A stretch of 64,000 nucleotides of DNA from Siniperca chuatsi (Eukaryota > Chordata > Actinopteri > Centrarchiformes > Sinipercidae), in the NCBI RefSeq assembly GCF_020085105.1, contig NC_058044.1, positions 25,603,206 through 25,667,205 of the forward strand, written 5' to 3'. Made by a program: the position numbers and the translations under genes. The notes beneath the pieces were generated by a model. It saw only the letters and a list, made by a program, of their open reading frames with translations, searched no databases and had not been told where the DNA came from. Within the stretch, counting starts at the first letter, position 1. Every line of letters starts with the position of its first letter. This document shows, in pieces, positions 23,816 through 36,216 of this stretch.

Positions 23816-26511
23816 ACTTAAAAATGATCAGTTTGTTCTTGTTGAGACACCTTGTACAGTCCCCCTTTGTCTAAAAAATGCCTCAAAGATTTTCTTTTAA
23901 GTAAAAGTATGAGCCACAACTTGTAAAAAAAAAAAAAAAAAAAAAAAAAGAGACCCCGAAAAGTACACTTTTTTTCAGATTTATGGATCTGATCAGGGGC
24001 CTCATTCAGGTGTTCTGAGCTCTTCGACACTCAAAGCTGTCAAAACAGTCAAGGCCAGTTATCTGCATATCAGTCAAGGCTATGCAGTCACACATTGCTG
24101 TTGGCAAAACCTGACAAGCACAAGGCAAGCCTCGTTTGCCAGCCGTTCAACAAAAATCAATACATCTTCATTTCCAGACAAAAATTGTCTGTCAAATAAA
24201 TGAAGTGGCTCTCCAGTCGCAAAACCAGCAAAGCTGCTCTCTTTTCATAAGGTGCCTCTTTATTGTGTTGTCCCTTGTCCCCACTTTGGCCAATGTCTTA
24301 ACGACCTCACTCACCTCTGCACTGAGTTGTTTTAGCTATAGTCGATCATACAGTCTGTACAAGTTTAACTGTTTCACTTCCTGGTGCCTGCCTCTGGCCA
24401 CTATGTATAAATGTAAAGTTGTCTCTCTATCTCTTGTATACTGCTGTCATTATTTTATTATTATTTTATTAATATTGTTATTTTCTATTATATTCGGTCA
24501 TTATTTTGGCTATTATGTGTATTTTTCTGTTATCCTGTTGTGTCATTTTGCTCTATGCTCTTCCTGGTTGTGCTGTGTATTTACCCATGATGCCCCTTGC
24601 CCCAGTTACCATTTGTACTCTGTGTTACCGTATAACCTTTGTTGTTTGCCGAAAGGCTTTCCGAAAATGGAAAAAAAAAATTAATAAGGCTTGTCCAGAA
24701 GTTATTATGTATTGCTATACTTCATGTGGATATGCAAAATGGTTTCAAAAACACTCATTTTTGATTGCGAAAGACTCAAAATTGGGAAAAAATAAAAGGT
24801 TGTTGAATTTATGTACGTCTCTCTCGAACGTTTTGAGTTGCTCGTATGAAATGCATGGTGAAAGTGACACAAGCACACACACATCCAGATCATCCTTTTT
24901 CTAGCAGAAGACCAACAGCTCACAGACAGAAACATCCCAGTCTGCCAGTACAGCTCAGTAGAGTCGACACAGCAGGAAAAACTTCACTGGTTCACTACGT
25001 CATCACTTAATGCCGCCTACTGGCAGAGATTCACTGAAATGAAACGAATCAGAAGGGAGGACTCTGTTGGCTAAACTTAACCTCAGTCTGAATATTCATG
25101 TTATATATTTATACTGACAGTCACAAAACACACATGACTGCAATAAAGACCACAAAGTACACCTCATATTTAATAAACAGACTGTCTGCACACAAGGCTA
25201 TATTCAGTACATAAAATATTAAATAAACTCTATTACAACTCAAAACAATGTGAATGGAGTCAGTTGTAGAGATGAACCCACAGAGTTATCACCAACTCTA
25301 CAGTTTCCCTCAGCTCTTCTGAGCATTTTTAGCATCTTTCAGCTCATTGTTTTGGTTTTACGGCCCGTAACTTTACTGTTTTGGTTCATTCTCACTGCTC
25401 TCATCAATCTTGTCTAAAGAGCCAGATATTTCCCTCAGTAGTTAGATGGGACCAAAACAGAGCTAGAAGGAGAGTGAATGTTGGACTAAACTCGGATTTA
25501 AGATCATCAGGATGTTGATTAAACCAGTCTCAAATAAAAGCAAGAGCAAACTGGCTCCTTTTACAGTAATGCAACTGAAAGAAAAGTTCAAGCCTTTAAA
25601 ACCACATATTCAGAAGTGTTACAAGAAGTAGTAGTTACACATAAGCAAAGTCACATATTTTGCTTTGTGTTTCTGATGTATTCCAGAATTGCTCAATGCC
25701 ATGAACTAATACTTTAACAGATGTGCTTTAGTTGGACAAAAGAAGAGAGAAAAATCACAGAATGTATCGGAGTGCAACAAGCAAAAACAAGTTACACAAC
25801 TGTCTTGGGAGAAAACTGCGTCATTCTGTGAACACAGAGTTTAGCAGCCTCCATCTGACCCTGCTGTTAATGGCGCAATAGCTGATGGGAACAACAAGTT
25901 GGCATGGGCAGAGTATGTCACTGACAAGGGTTACATAAGAGCCATTACAGGAATGAGAGCCTATCTGATACAGAAGTGTTGAAATTTCAAGGAAACACCC
26001 AAGTTTATTGAGAATCTCAGGACAATATATCTGGTCTGAAAATGTCAACAAAGACGTGATGACCAAAGAACCACTTGTGGACATGTTTTCATTCTCAGTG
26101 CTTCACATTTTGAAATCTTTTAACGCAAATTAAATGCATCCACAGCACTTCTCGTGTACAATAACAGTACCTTGTTCCTGCATCTCAGTTTCAGATAGTT
26201 AGAGGAAGGATGTGTGCATGCAGCTGACCACAGATAGACCCCCTGATTTTCGTCAGAATGAAACTCTTATATGTTTTCACTTCAGCCCACCATGCCACCC
26301 ACCAGTCAGCTATAACAAGGTGACATTCCTGAGACAACTGCAGTGATTTGTAGTGCACTATCCTTTCCTCATTCTCCTATAACCTCCCCCCACTCTCAGT
26401 ATATCTTGTTCGCTCTCTCTCACTCATCCCCTTTTTTTCCCCAACCCATCTTTGAGCTGTTAAAGCTGCTTTGTGTTGTGTGGAGCCTTGTGAAAACGGG
26501 CCAGGAGAGTA

Positions 26512-26814
26512 AAACTAGGTCAGTGAGGAGGGATAGGAGAGGATGGAGGAGAGGGTGAGGAGAGAGAGAGGGGGGGTTATTCAGAGTGAAGGGCTGAGAG
26601 AGAGAGAGAGAGAGAGAGAGGAGGAAGGAGGGAGAGAGGATTACGTCACATGCCTCCACAGTGTAAACTTGAGCAAACTACTCAGAAAGAGGCTATCTCT
26701 TATTGCTGCCTGAGGAAGCAGGCCAGTAGCACACACACACACACACACAACTCTGGATTTTAACTTCCTACAGTGTAAGGAAGTTAACGAAAGCTTGTAA
26801 GTCATATCGAGGAG

Positions 26815-26850
<36 letters not shown>

Positions 26851-26930
26851 GGTGTGTTGGCCCTGCGCTGCCTGCGGTGATCAACAGCCCTGGCTGGTTA
26901 TGTAACTGGGATGCTGCAGTAAGTAGGTCA
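26512..26930 (+). promoter_or_regulatory. Candidate clock enhancer: RORE, D-box, RORE
   Basis: Within 420 bp, full RORE matches occur at 26512-26522 (aaactaggtca) and 26920-26930 (taagtaggtca). Between them, at 26897-26906, is gttatgtaac, a full E4BP4/PAR-bZIP D-box. A cyclic-AMP-type ttacgtca lies near 26641. A further RORE (aaaataggtca) follows at 28118-28128. Such combinations are used by vertebrate clock-output genes. Distance from gene B is about 3.4 kb. Function is inferred. Confidence 0.4.
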
Positions 26931-28117
26931 GCAGCACAGGGAGAGGCAGGGATGGGGTAAGGAGGATGAAGCTGAGGAGTGTTAGACTGTGTGTTGGTAC
27001 TATGAGTGTGTGTTCAGGCTTGAGTCATTTTAGCCAGCTGTCCACACACAGACGATGTACAGCTTATATCATGCCGAGCAGATGTCAAATACCATCACTT
27101 ACTGCAGAAATCTGTGAAGACTTAAATTCACAGGCTGAGAGGGAAACTCAGATGCTCGATGCTGTAGAAAGTCATTGTGCAATGAAGCTAAACTGACCCA
27201 GCTTTAAACATTAACTTAGTGTGTATATAGTAGATGTTTGCTTTTCACAATCCAACCCTCGTAAAGTTTAAATCACAAGGTTTCAAATGATCCATCAAAT
27301 AAAAAATATTTTTAGCTTGTTACCTAGCACCAACATGCTCTGAAAGGCAAATAAAAGTCTGGATTTGATCAGGATCAGTCAGGATAATGCAAATCATGAT
27401 GAAAATAATCTGATATTATGCTAATATTATACACAGGTTTTCTCACCTTCTGCAAGAAAGCACACATAAATAATGGACACGGAGAAGTTCTCCAGTTAAA
27501 GAATAAATAACTCTGGAATGCAGTTAATCAATTATTAAACACTTTGCAACATGACTGGACATGGTGCTAATCGAGTTTAAAGTTCCCTCAGTGACGTTTA
27601 TTAGAGCTATTAATAAACCTTAGGTGCATCCTTTGAATTTCATAATTCATTTCCTGTGATGATTATTGTAATAATATTGAATAAATATGTGGTGTGGTGA
27701 ATTACCTTCTGTGGGTTTTTTTTTTTTTTACACCTTAATATTTTTGCATCACATGTTTAGTTTTAGTGTATATTTCTAAATTGCTAGAAGTTTGGTAACA
27801 TTCGGACCATTTCAGAATCGCAAATAAACCAAATCAACCCAAAAATTCCTGTGATCAATAAAAGTACATACAGTAAACCTACCACTGGCCAGGCTGATAC
27901 TGTATTAGTATAATAAAAGCTATATATTTTATTTCCACCACCACAAATGGGGCTCAGATTTGGTACAGGCCTGCAGGAAGCCTGAAAGAGAAGACAGAGT
28001 GAGGGAGAAAAACAATTCCTTTATTGAGCATGCTTGGTTGGCTGCGGTTCAGGAGAGAGTTATGTTGCCTGCCATGACCCATTCTACCCCTGCTGCCTCT
28101 GTCCTACACAGCACTGT

Positions 28118-28128
28118 AAAATAGGTCA
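28118..28128 (+). promoter_or_regulatory. ROR/REV-ERB response element match (RORE)
   Basis: aaaataggtca fits WAWNTRGGTCA at every position. It follows a locally less repetitive stretch at 27960-28130 and is about 1.2 kb beyond the 26.5-26.9 kb cluster. Confidence 0.35.
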
Positions 28129-28210
28129 GTGCATGTCTGTGTGAGAGTGTGTGTGCACTGTTACAGATTGATTAACAGTGATTTAAGGACAACTTCAGTT
28201 ACACACTATG

Positions 28211-28233
28211 ACACACACACACACACACACACG

Positions 28234-28272
<39 letters not shown>
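28211..28272. repeat. (CA)n microsatellite
   Basis: AC dinucleotide run broken once by gcat. Low-complexity frames over it are not genes. Confidence 0.95.
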
Positions 28273-28277
<5 letters not shown>

Positions 28278-28934
28278 TTTACATTGCATTACTTTACATT
28301 TACGATGCATTTACATTACAACGTAAAAATGGGCCACAAGAAAGTTATGCACTTTTGAAATGAAAGTAGGCCACTAGGAACAACTATGTGTGTGTGTGCA
28401 CACGCGTGTGTGAGAGAGATGAATCAGCTCCATGTTATGCAATGCTAAACCACCCTTGAGCTCCATTACCATATCGTGTGCCCTTGTGCTACAGGAAGTA
28501 GCCTGTTGGTGTACGTGTAGGGAGAGTGATACCCTTTTGGCATGTGACTTTAACAATCCATCATCTGAGTGTTGAATTTGTCAGCCCGCTGAACCTTCAC
28601 TTGTTTTCGAGCTGTTTCTGCACAGCAGCTTTGTAAAAAATCTTTTTGGAACTGCTCTTTGTTTTTGTAATCAAGGTGCACTGACAGGATCCCATTTGAG
28701 AAAGATTTTCCGAAATCATCTCAGCCCACTTTTGGTCAAAATCAACTCAGACACATAGCACTCATGATTATAATGAATGTTAATATATTCCCTATCAAGT
28801 TTTATTTTAGGGATTTAAGTATTTGTTTACTTTAAACAATTGAAAAGTAACATTAACACTTTAAAATGAACTAAAACATGGATTCCTTTTTTTAATTGGT
28901 CAAATTACAGTAATTGAGTACTTCTTTTGTAGGA

Positions 28935-29175
28935 ATTAACAAACAAGATATAACGTGTCAACTAGCAAGCTTTAGAGGTGCTGGTAGGCAGATTTTGTTC
29001 TTTGGACATAGCCAGGCTAGCTGTTTCCCCCGTTTCCAGTTTTTATCCTAAACTAAGCTGCTAGCTCCAGCTACACATTTACCGGTCAGATATGAGATTA
29101 GAATCGATATTCTCACCTCACCTTCTGCAAGAAAGCAAGTAAGCGTATTTCCAAAACTGTCGAACTATTCCTTTA
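28935..29175. repeat. Half copy of the fold-back repeat seen at 45295-45820
   Basis: caaacaagatataacgtgtc, ggtgctggtaggcagatttt and ggctagctgtttccccc match the right half of the 45.3-45.8 kb element closely. The left half is absent. Confidence 0.6.
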
Positions 29176-29962
29176 AAAGCTATTTGTCTGATCAAAATCT
29201 AAACACAACCAAAGCTATCTCATGTAATCATGAATGCTGATTCAGTCCAGACAATCAAGTTTCCCACGTATAGCTGTTGGAGAACTCTGACTCAGGTGTT
29301 ATGAGTAAGAGTATAATAGATTCATATTTGTGAGCTGTATTTGTACAAAACAGATATTTACCTGACATCAGAGCAACACTAATGGCCCTTAAACACATTA
29401 TCTCAAGTGCACAGTTTCAAATCCAAGCTGCCACATTGTTCCATAAATATTTTAACTGGAACTTCACTGGAGATCAATAAAGTTAATTAAACACAGAGAG
29501 GAAGTAGACAACCTGAATTTATAAGAAACTCTGGTAACACTTTACAGGGAGTCAATACGGGTTTATATGGTGTTTCTAATAAAAAGTTGTTCTTTATTAA
29601 CAAAGCATTTATTGCTGGTTTACTGATAAGCCATTCAAATTCATAAGTTAAAACTTGCAGCTGCCAGCTTCAATCAATCAGGAGAGACACCGGTGGACTC
29701 TTGATGTTGATATAACTTCTTGTTTTGATGTAGTGTGAAACACAATGACATTTTCTACTTAAGCCATCAAGTTTCATCAAGCCTGCACCTAGCTGCATGT
29801 TAGCTAGCTAGGCGCCATTATTTGTATGGGGACATTCCCTCAACACCTGAATGTGACACTGACCTCTGTCCAAGTGTTCTGAAATGTGTCAAATTACAAA
29901 AAATACAACAGAATAATTATTTTTTGGCTGTGAGCAGCTGAACAAAACATTCATTGTGTGTC

Positions 29963-30500
29963 TTAAAGGATAGGTTCTGATAAGTCCATCTCGCATGCCA
30001 TATGTACATTGAAAGAGTTATTGCTCACTAATCATTCCCCCTGTTCACACTGCGTTTACGTAGAGATCCCTTGCTAGCCAACTCCAGTGTAAATCCACAG
30101 TCCTCGTTCTAGCTAAGCTAATATGAGGCAGCAGTCTGGGTTTTCCAAATCAGCTGGATCTTCCAAAGTTATGCTCCTTTTAGAAATAAATTCCCTTTTT
30201 GTGTTACTATCCCTCTGCTTCGCTGCTCTGCTCAGCAAGGAAACTGTACAGAAAACACAAAGAGGGGATTTTGTACTAAAAGGCTTGTAAATTTGGAAGT
30301 TACCCACAAGGCAGAGTGATGAAGTCTCATATTAGTTTCATGCATTTTTGCATAGAACGAGGACACTGGATTTTGTCCCTCATCACTTAATTTGAAATCA
30401 CTTTAGGAAGGGAACTCTTCAGAGCCCGTATGGAGAGGACAATTTATTACAGAGATGTACATATGGGCATGTGAGTAGATTTTTAAAATCCTATCAACAT
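29963..30500. repeat. Palindromic fold-back dispersed repeat
   Basis: The left half carries gcatgccatatgtacat, cagtcctcgttcta and aaattccctttttgtgt. The right half carries their complements in reverse order: acacaaagaggggatttt, tagaacgaggacac and atgtacatatgggcatg. The whole thus forms one large imperfect palindrome of about 540 bp. It is an abundant teleost repeat type, probably a non-autonomous DNA element. No coding capacity. Confidence 0.65.
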
Positions 30501-31424
30501 ACAAATCTACTCAAGTTGATGCTCTCCTGTCCATACAGTACACACAGCTGATGCTGTTTCATCAGGAATAATGAACACTCAGCATTTTCCATTATTGGAG
30601 CTTCAGCAGTCTGACAGACAAACAACATGTTGGAGCTGCGGTGAGTGAAGTAACCTGCAGTCCTTCGTGGTGGTTATTAAGTGGATTAACCCCTTTAGAT
30701 TAGTCTCAGCCATTTCTCCCATCTGTCTACTGTTACACCACAGACCTGAAACTGTACAACTGTACTGAGCAAATCTTCCCCCACTGACCTACTGTACTGT
30801 ATATCTGGGCGTGACACACACACACACATACATACACACAGTGAGGACACCTGCTTGCTCACATGCAATATGTAAACATACTTCTGTCTACATTTTACTG
30901 TAGACACGCTCATACAGTGACCTCTGCCTCACATGCAAGAAAACACGAGCACACACACACACTAATTTGTGATTAGTCGTTGGTAATTATTCTCAGTTGA
31001 GTGAACAGGAGACATGCAACTCATGTACAGTACTGACACAACGAGGTGGAGTTAGTGACACATGACTTCAGACACAGCTGTCTGAATGGAGGGATTTAGA
31101 CTAAATGTATGTAAAGTGTGTCACTTTTTGTGTGTGTGTGTTTGTGTGTGTGACACTGTTGACGAGCAGGTTTAGAAACTTTTGAAGGGGGGTGGGGGGC
31201 AGACTTGGGCACAGTTTTAAAGAAGGGGGTCACAATTGTAAAATGTGTAAGAATGTGTTAAGACTCAAATTTAAAGCCCTGGTTCTTGGCAATAATAAAC
31301 TACATTATTAATAGTTGCATGGTTTATTCAGTGTAATAAATGAATGCTAAATAAACAACTTTAGATATTCTAATATGAAACTTTAGCAATAAATAGCTGC
31401 TATTTGTAACTCCAAATTGCCTAC

Positions 31425-31745
31425 AGCCGTTTTGTGTCTCTTTGTAGTTGTTTTGTGTCTCTTTGTGGCCATTTTGCATCTTTTTATAGTTGTTTTGTGT
31501 CTCTTTGTGGTTGTTTTGTGTCTCTTGGAAGACAGCTTGTGTCTCTTTGTAGTCATTTTGTTTCTCTTTGTAGTTTTGTTTCTCTCTGTAGTCGGCTTGT
31601 GTCTCTTTGTAGTTGTTTTGTTTCTCTCTGTAGTCGGCTTGTGTCTCTTTGTAGTTGGCTTGTGTCTCTTTGTTGTTGTTTTGTTTCTCTTTGTAGTTGG
31701 TTTGTGTCTCTTTGTAGTCGACTTGTGTCTCTTTGTTTTCGTTGT
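31425..31745. repeat. 21-bp minisatellite
   Basis: About 15 imperfect copies of a 21-bp unit resembling gttttgtgtctctttgtagtt. Because 21 is a multiple of three, all frames stay open and give false repetitive ORFs on both strands: Cys/Leu/Val/Phe-rich on +, a seven-residue Lys/Arg/His/Thr repeat on -. These should not be annotated as proteins. Confidence 0.9.
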
Positions 31746-33615
31746 ACGCTTTTTCGAATCGTTTAATTGACTTTCCAACAAGAAATGTTAACAGTCACTT
31801 CATACAGAGGCTCTGATCCAGGGGCCCTGGGCCTGTACCCGGTAGGCCCGTTCAGTAATCCATCCATGTTACTAACAAGACAACTACCTGTCACAGTCTG
31901 ACTCTGGTTGGGGGGGCACCAGGGTTGCCAATCATATTCCAGATTCAACCCCTGGTCACATTGTTGGCCCTTATTGTTGAAGGTACAACTCAAAGTGTAA
32001 ATATTTCTTTTTACTGGAATTTTTTCAAATTGATTAAGCTTATTCTGATGCAAGAAAATCTGTGCACCAGAGCTGCACTATAGAAGTCCACAGAGGACAA
32101 GAGTCATATTCGTCATGATTTGTTATCTCCTGATCAGCAGCAAAAATATTAGAGATTAAATTAAATTAACAAAATAATCATTGGATGATTACATGAACAT
32201 TTAGTTAGGCCATGAGCCAAGATAGAACTAATACATCTTTGGTGTGGATAGCGCCATCACGCGGCAATTCATAAAGTTCGTGCCCAATGTGATGAGTAGT
32301 ATTTTTTCCTAGATTTTGCCTGTCTGCAAATAGGCCACACTCTTTTGAGCACACACAGATTTTGCATAATTTTTAGTTCAGCACCCCTTTTTTTTTTTTT
32401 TTTTTTACCACTCCTGCTAAGGAGTCTGCATCTGCTTAAGTTTCTGGGGAGGTATTACATACCATTGCATTATAATTGGTTTCTAAATTCTTATATGTGA
32501 GGCCTGTTTGGTATTAACCACCATAACTCATAACTCAGCATATTGTGCAACATGATGATTTATTAAGTACACATACAAACGCTGATCCTGCTAGCATTTC
32601 ACCAATATGTAGATCTACAGCAATATGCTAATTCAATACTCTCTGGCCTCACTTTAAATTTGGTTCAATTCAGCCTTCTACAAAGCCCTAATATTCCCAG
32701 GAAGATAGAAAATCAGCATGATTATCTATTGCCATGTTTTGTATATGAAAAACCTCTATACATTTTCTGCTGTTGAAATAACAAATTTAGAAGATTAGGC
32801 AGCCTGATACAGGTACACATGCTCTTTGAGTGCTTTTTAGTTCTTACTGTGTTGCTGCTGAACCAGAAGGATTGGTCTTAATTATTCACCAAACATTTTT
32901 AAATACTATTTTTTGGCATTTTATGGACAGTGAACCAGGGATGTTTTGGTTCATGGTCATTGGTGCCCGACTCACCAAACATTTCTGTTTATATGGAACA
33001 TCTCAAAATGTTTTATCCCAAACAAACTATTATTTGCATCACAGTCTGAGATGCTACTAAACCAAACTACTGATGCAGGCCTACTTTCTGCAATTAAAAA
33101 CAACAAACGCTCCATGAAACAGAAATCATGTTAAACTAAGTTCAGCAGCTCATAGTGAATCTTCTGTGAGTCAACTCTGACCTTCGGATCTCACATGATA
33201 CCAGTTGACTGAATATTAGTCAGCCTGTCAGCTGATTGAACAGTTTGTAAGTTCTTGTCAGGAAAGTGGCCTGGTCTGGCCCCGTACACACTGGAAGCCA
33301 TTAAGACTAAATTAGCCACGAGGCCCCGGGGCAGAGGGGGGCAGCAAGAAACCACAACCACAAGTGAGGAAAAAGAGACTGCTTTGCTCTGCCCTCAGGG
33401 GAAAAAAAAATCACAGCCTGTTTATTGCACTTTTAGCTGTGAGCTCACACACACACACACACACACCATTTGCACTGAGCTCTTAAAAATCTAACCTTTG
33501 TTGACAGTTAAGGTTTTAAAGAGTGTGAAAGAAGAGAAATGTGTTAAAAATATGGAAATTAGAGCTCCTTCAACATGCAGCAGAGCTGTTTAGACAGGCC
33601 ACAACCTCCCACTAT

Positions 33616-33616
<1 letters not shown>

Positions 33617-33661
<45 letters not shown>
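33617..33661. repeat. (CA)n microsatellite
   Basis: Uninterrupted CA dinucleotide run of about 45 bp in the spacer upstream of rgl3's 3' end. Confidence 0.95.
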
Positions 33662-33664
<3 letters not shown>

Positions 33665-36216
33665 CGACTCTGTTGACCCAACTCTCCTCTCCTCACTCGC
33701 TTTTAGCTGCATTTCTGCTGCTCTTTAGTCATGATGATTCGTGTTTGTACTTTTGTTTTATTCGCATCTCAATTCCAATTTCTTTAACTGCTGTGACAAC
33801 ATTGTGTCCCCAGAGATTTTATATGACCTCGCTTTACGCTGGCCAAAATTTAGGTCATTCATGAAAAGACTTGATGTTTGACTGGAGGATAAAACAGTTG
33901 TTTGTCTTTGAATGAAACCACGATGAGACAAAACATTCAAAGTATTTGTGTTTGGCTCCACCTAGTGGTGGGCTACAACCATTATGTTTATCCAGAGTTT
34001 CAGTTGTTGTTTCAGTAATTGTCAGTCCCTGGCCGACCTACGAAGCCAGAGTTCATATCAATTCTACAAATAATTATTATAAACTGAAGCCTAAATTTAA
34101 CAGTGGTCCTTAAGTTGATATCAACAAACCAAATATCAGCCTTTCCCCTTTTTCTGGACCCAAGACATTCCTAAGTCATAAGCAATACAATAAATAAAAT
34201 CAATATTAATAGTAAACTGGTTTTATTAGTGGACATTTAATACTAATTATAAATAACATGTGCTTAGATTAAACTTTAAAAAATAAAGAATCTGTTGAAA
34301 TAAAATAGAACAAAGACATGTAGGCTTGCATGTTGACACATGTCAAACACATAATGAAGGAGAGAATGAACACGAAAGCCTCTAATAATACAGTCGACAG
34401 AAAAACAGACACAGCAGAAGTCATGCTCCTTCGAATTGTATATTGCAGCTGCCAGACGTTTGTTACCAACCTCTCACCTGACTTTTATCAAACCACAGCA
34501 GCATTAAAGCTACACCCAGAGATGCAAAATCCTGCACAAAACTACACCAGTGTTTTTAAAAAAAAAATTCATTATAAACAGGGTGTGAACCCACTCCGTG
34601 TGCATCATCCAATGACTGAAAACTTTAACTTCAAACCAGTTTTCACTTTTAATACCTGCAGAAAGCTGCCTTTAGAGTTTTGTGGGGGATTTCGTACCAC
34701 TGAGATGAGCTCAAATGCTAAATTAAATTCACATACTGGGACACTTCATTTTCACATACACGAACCGTTCTTTAGATTAATCTCATTCACAGCATCACAA
34801 AGGTGGAGTGAGCTACATATTCCACTCACTGTAGAAGGCCTGTTGTGCTTTAATTGCACTGGATAACAGACCGTGCTGAACTGCCTCACCTGAATCACAA
34901 CCTTCATCATCAGTGAGGAAAACACAACAGAGACACCTCTATATCAGCTATTCAACTGCTCTTTCAACCCTGATATAAATGCCACAGTCCAGGCGAGACC
35001 ACTGAGCATAAACATTTGTAACGTGCACATTATACTCACATACAAAGTGTCCTTCATTCAATAACAGCAGACTGTAAAAAGTCAGCTTTCTTCATTGAAA
35101 ATAATGCAAACTTAAGTTGAGCTTATTAGATACCAAAGCAATTTAAGTATGTCTGAAAACAGTGTAGCAATAAAGAGTGAAGAGAGGATCCAAAATGAAC
35201 CCCCAAAAAAACAAACAGAAACAAACACATTTTCATCATGCCACTTTTGCCCGAAAAGCTGAATACTGAAATGCATTAAATAATTTAAGTTGATAAAATT
35301 ACATTAAGTTACATTAAAACATTTAAATCCTCAACTAGAAGATGACTGAATACTTATTACTGACTCTCCCGACAAATAAAATCTCAGTGTCAGAGTCCAA
35401 ACAGTCTCATTCTTCTTCAATGAGCTCGGCATGACTGAAATCAGACAGAGTTCACATTTGACCCAGATCTGTTTGGGAATGCTTACTCGTCAACTAACAG
35501 TGAGCATCCCTACTTAGTCACTAGCTTTGCGTAGTTAAAAAAAGTCAGTTAGTCATTCAGCCACATAGGCTGAAGCAAAAGTCCCACGTCTGCTGTACCA
35601 GTCTGAGACAAGAAATTGCAGCCGAGTCTGCCAGCCTGATTCTGCAGCCACATTTTCTCCTGTAGAATCATGACAATGACCATTTCTCCAGACCAGCTGC
35701 TCCTGATGTTTCTATGTAGCTGCAGTGAAACCTGAAGTGCTGTGCAGTTTATGTTGTGCAATAATCCACAATGTAATGTGCAATAATACAAGTGTGTAAA
35801 TCTTTGGAAAAAAATTGTGGTTCATTTATCCAAAAGATGTTGATGATGTTTAAGTTGATAGAGAACAATATGAGAATACAAAATCCTGATTTCTTCTTGG
35901 TGTCTCTCTTCTGAATACTTGGACATGTTTCTCTTGTTTAAACAGTCCAGAATAATTCTTGGTATAACACATTTCAGTGTTGCTCCCGGTGAAGACTACT
36001 TCTTGATGAGAGCTCCTCAAGGTTATTTGTCAGTCAAAGCTCTGGTTTCTCGGGAGTCTCTATGGCAGAGCGGCTCCTACCTGCTGCACAGTGACAGCCT
36101 CATGGTGATGAGCAGATACAAACAGCCACAGATGTGTTGTTGGGCTGTCATTGCAGATGAGCAGCTCCTCTTGTCTTCTAGATGTACTCCTAACATTCAG
36201 CCAGGACAGATGCTTT

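Larger units (their letters stand above)
23816..36200. other. Large gene-free spacer between nfil3-like gene B and rgl3
   Basis: No exon with a recognisable product was found. Frames of up to 182 codons (24136-24684, 34330-34866) have no domain, signal or compositional hallmark of a gene. Contents include CA/GT microsatellites (26730-26749, 26815-26840, 28211-28272, 33617-33661), an AG run (26601-26619), a 21-bp minisatellite at 31425-31745, fold-back and other dispersed repeats, and a cluster of RORE and D-box motifs at 26.5-28.1 kb that could be a distal enhancer of the nfil3-like genes. Confidence 0.55.

Noticed and set aside
24136-24684. 182-codon hydrophobic frame downstream of nfil3-like gene B
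   Set aside because: Low-complexity Leu/Ile/Phe/Ser frame produced by T-rich DNA (attattttatt-type runs), no ATG context or domain.
13075-28272. CRISPR-like or other regularly spaced arrays
   Set aside because: The only regular repeats are dinucleotide microsatellites and the minisatellite; the genome is vertebrate.
31383-31781. Lys/Arg/Thr repeat protein (-) and Cys/Leu/Val repeat proteins (+)
   Set aside because: All are translations of the 21-bp minisatellite, open on both strands only because the unit is a multiple of three.
34330-34866. 178-codon open frame on the + strand
   Set aside because: No recognisable domain, flanked by AT-rich spacer, no splice context, composition like the surroundings. 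Likely a chance frame.
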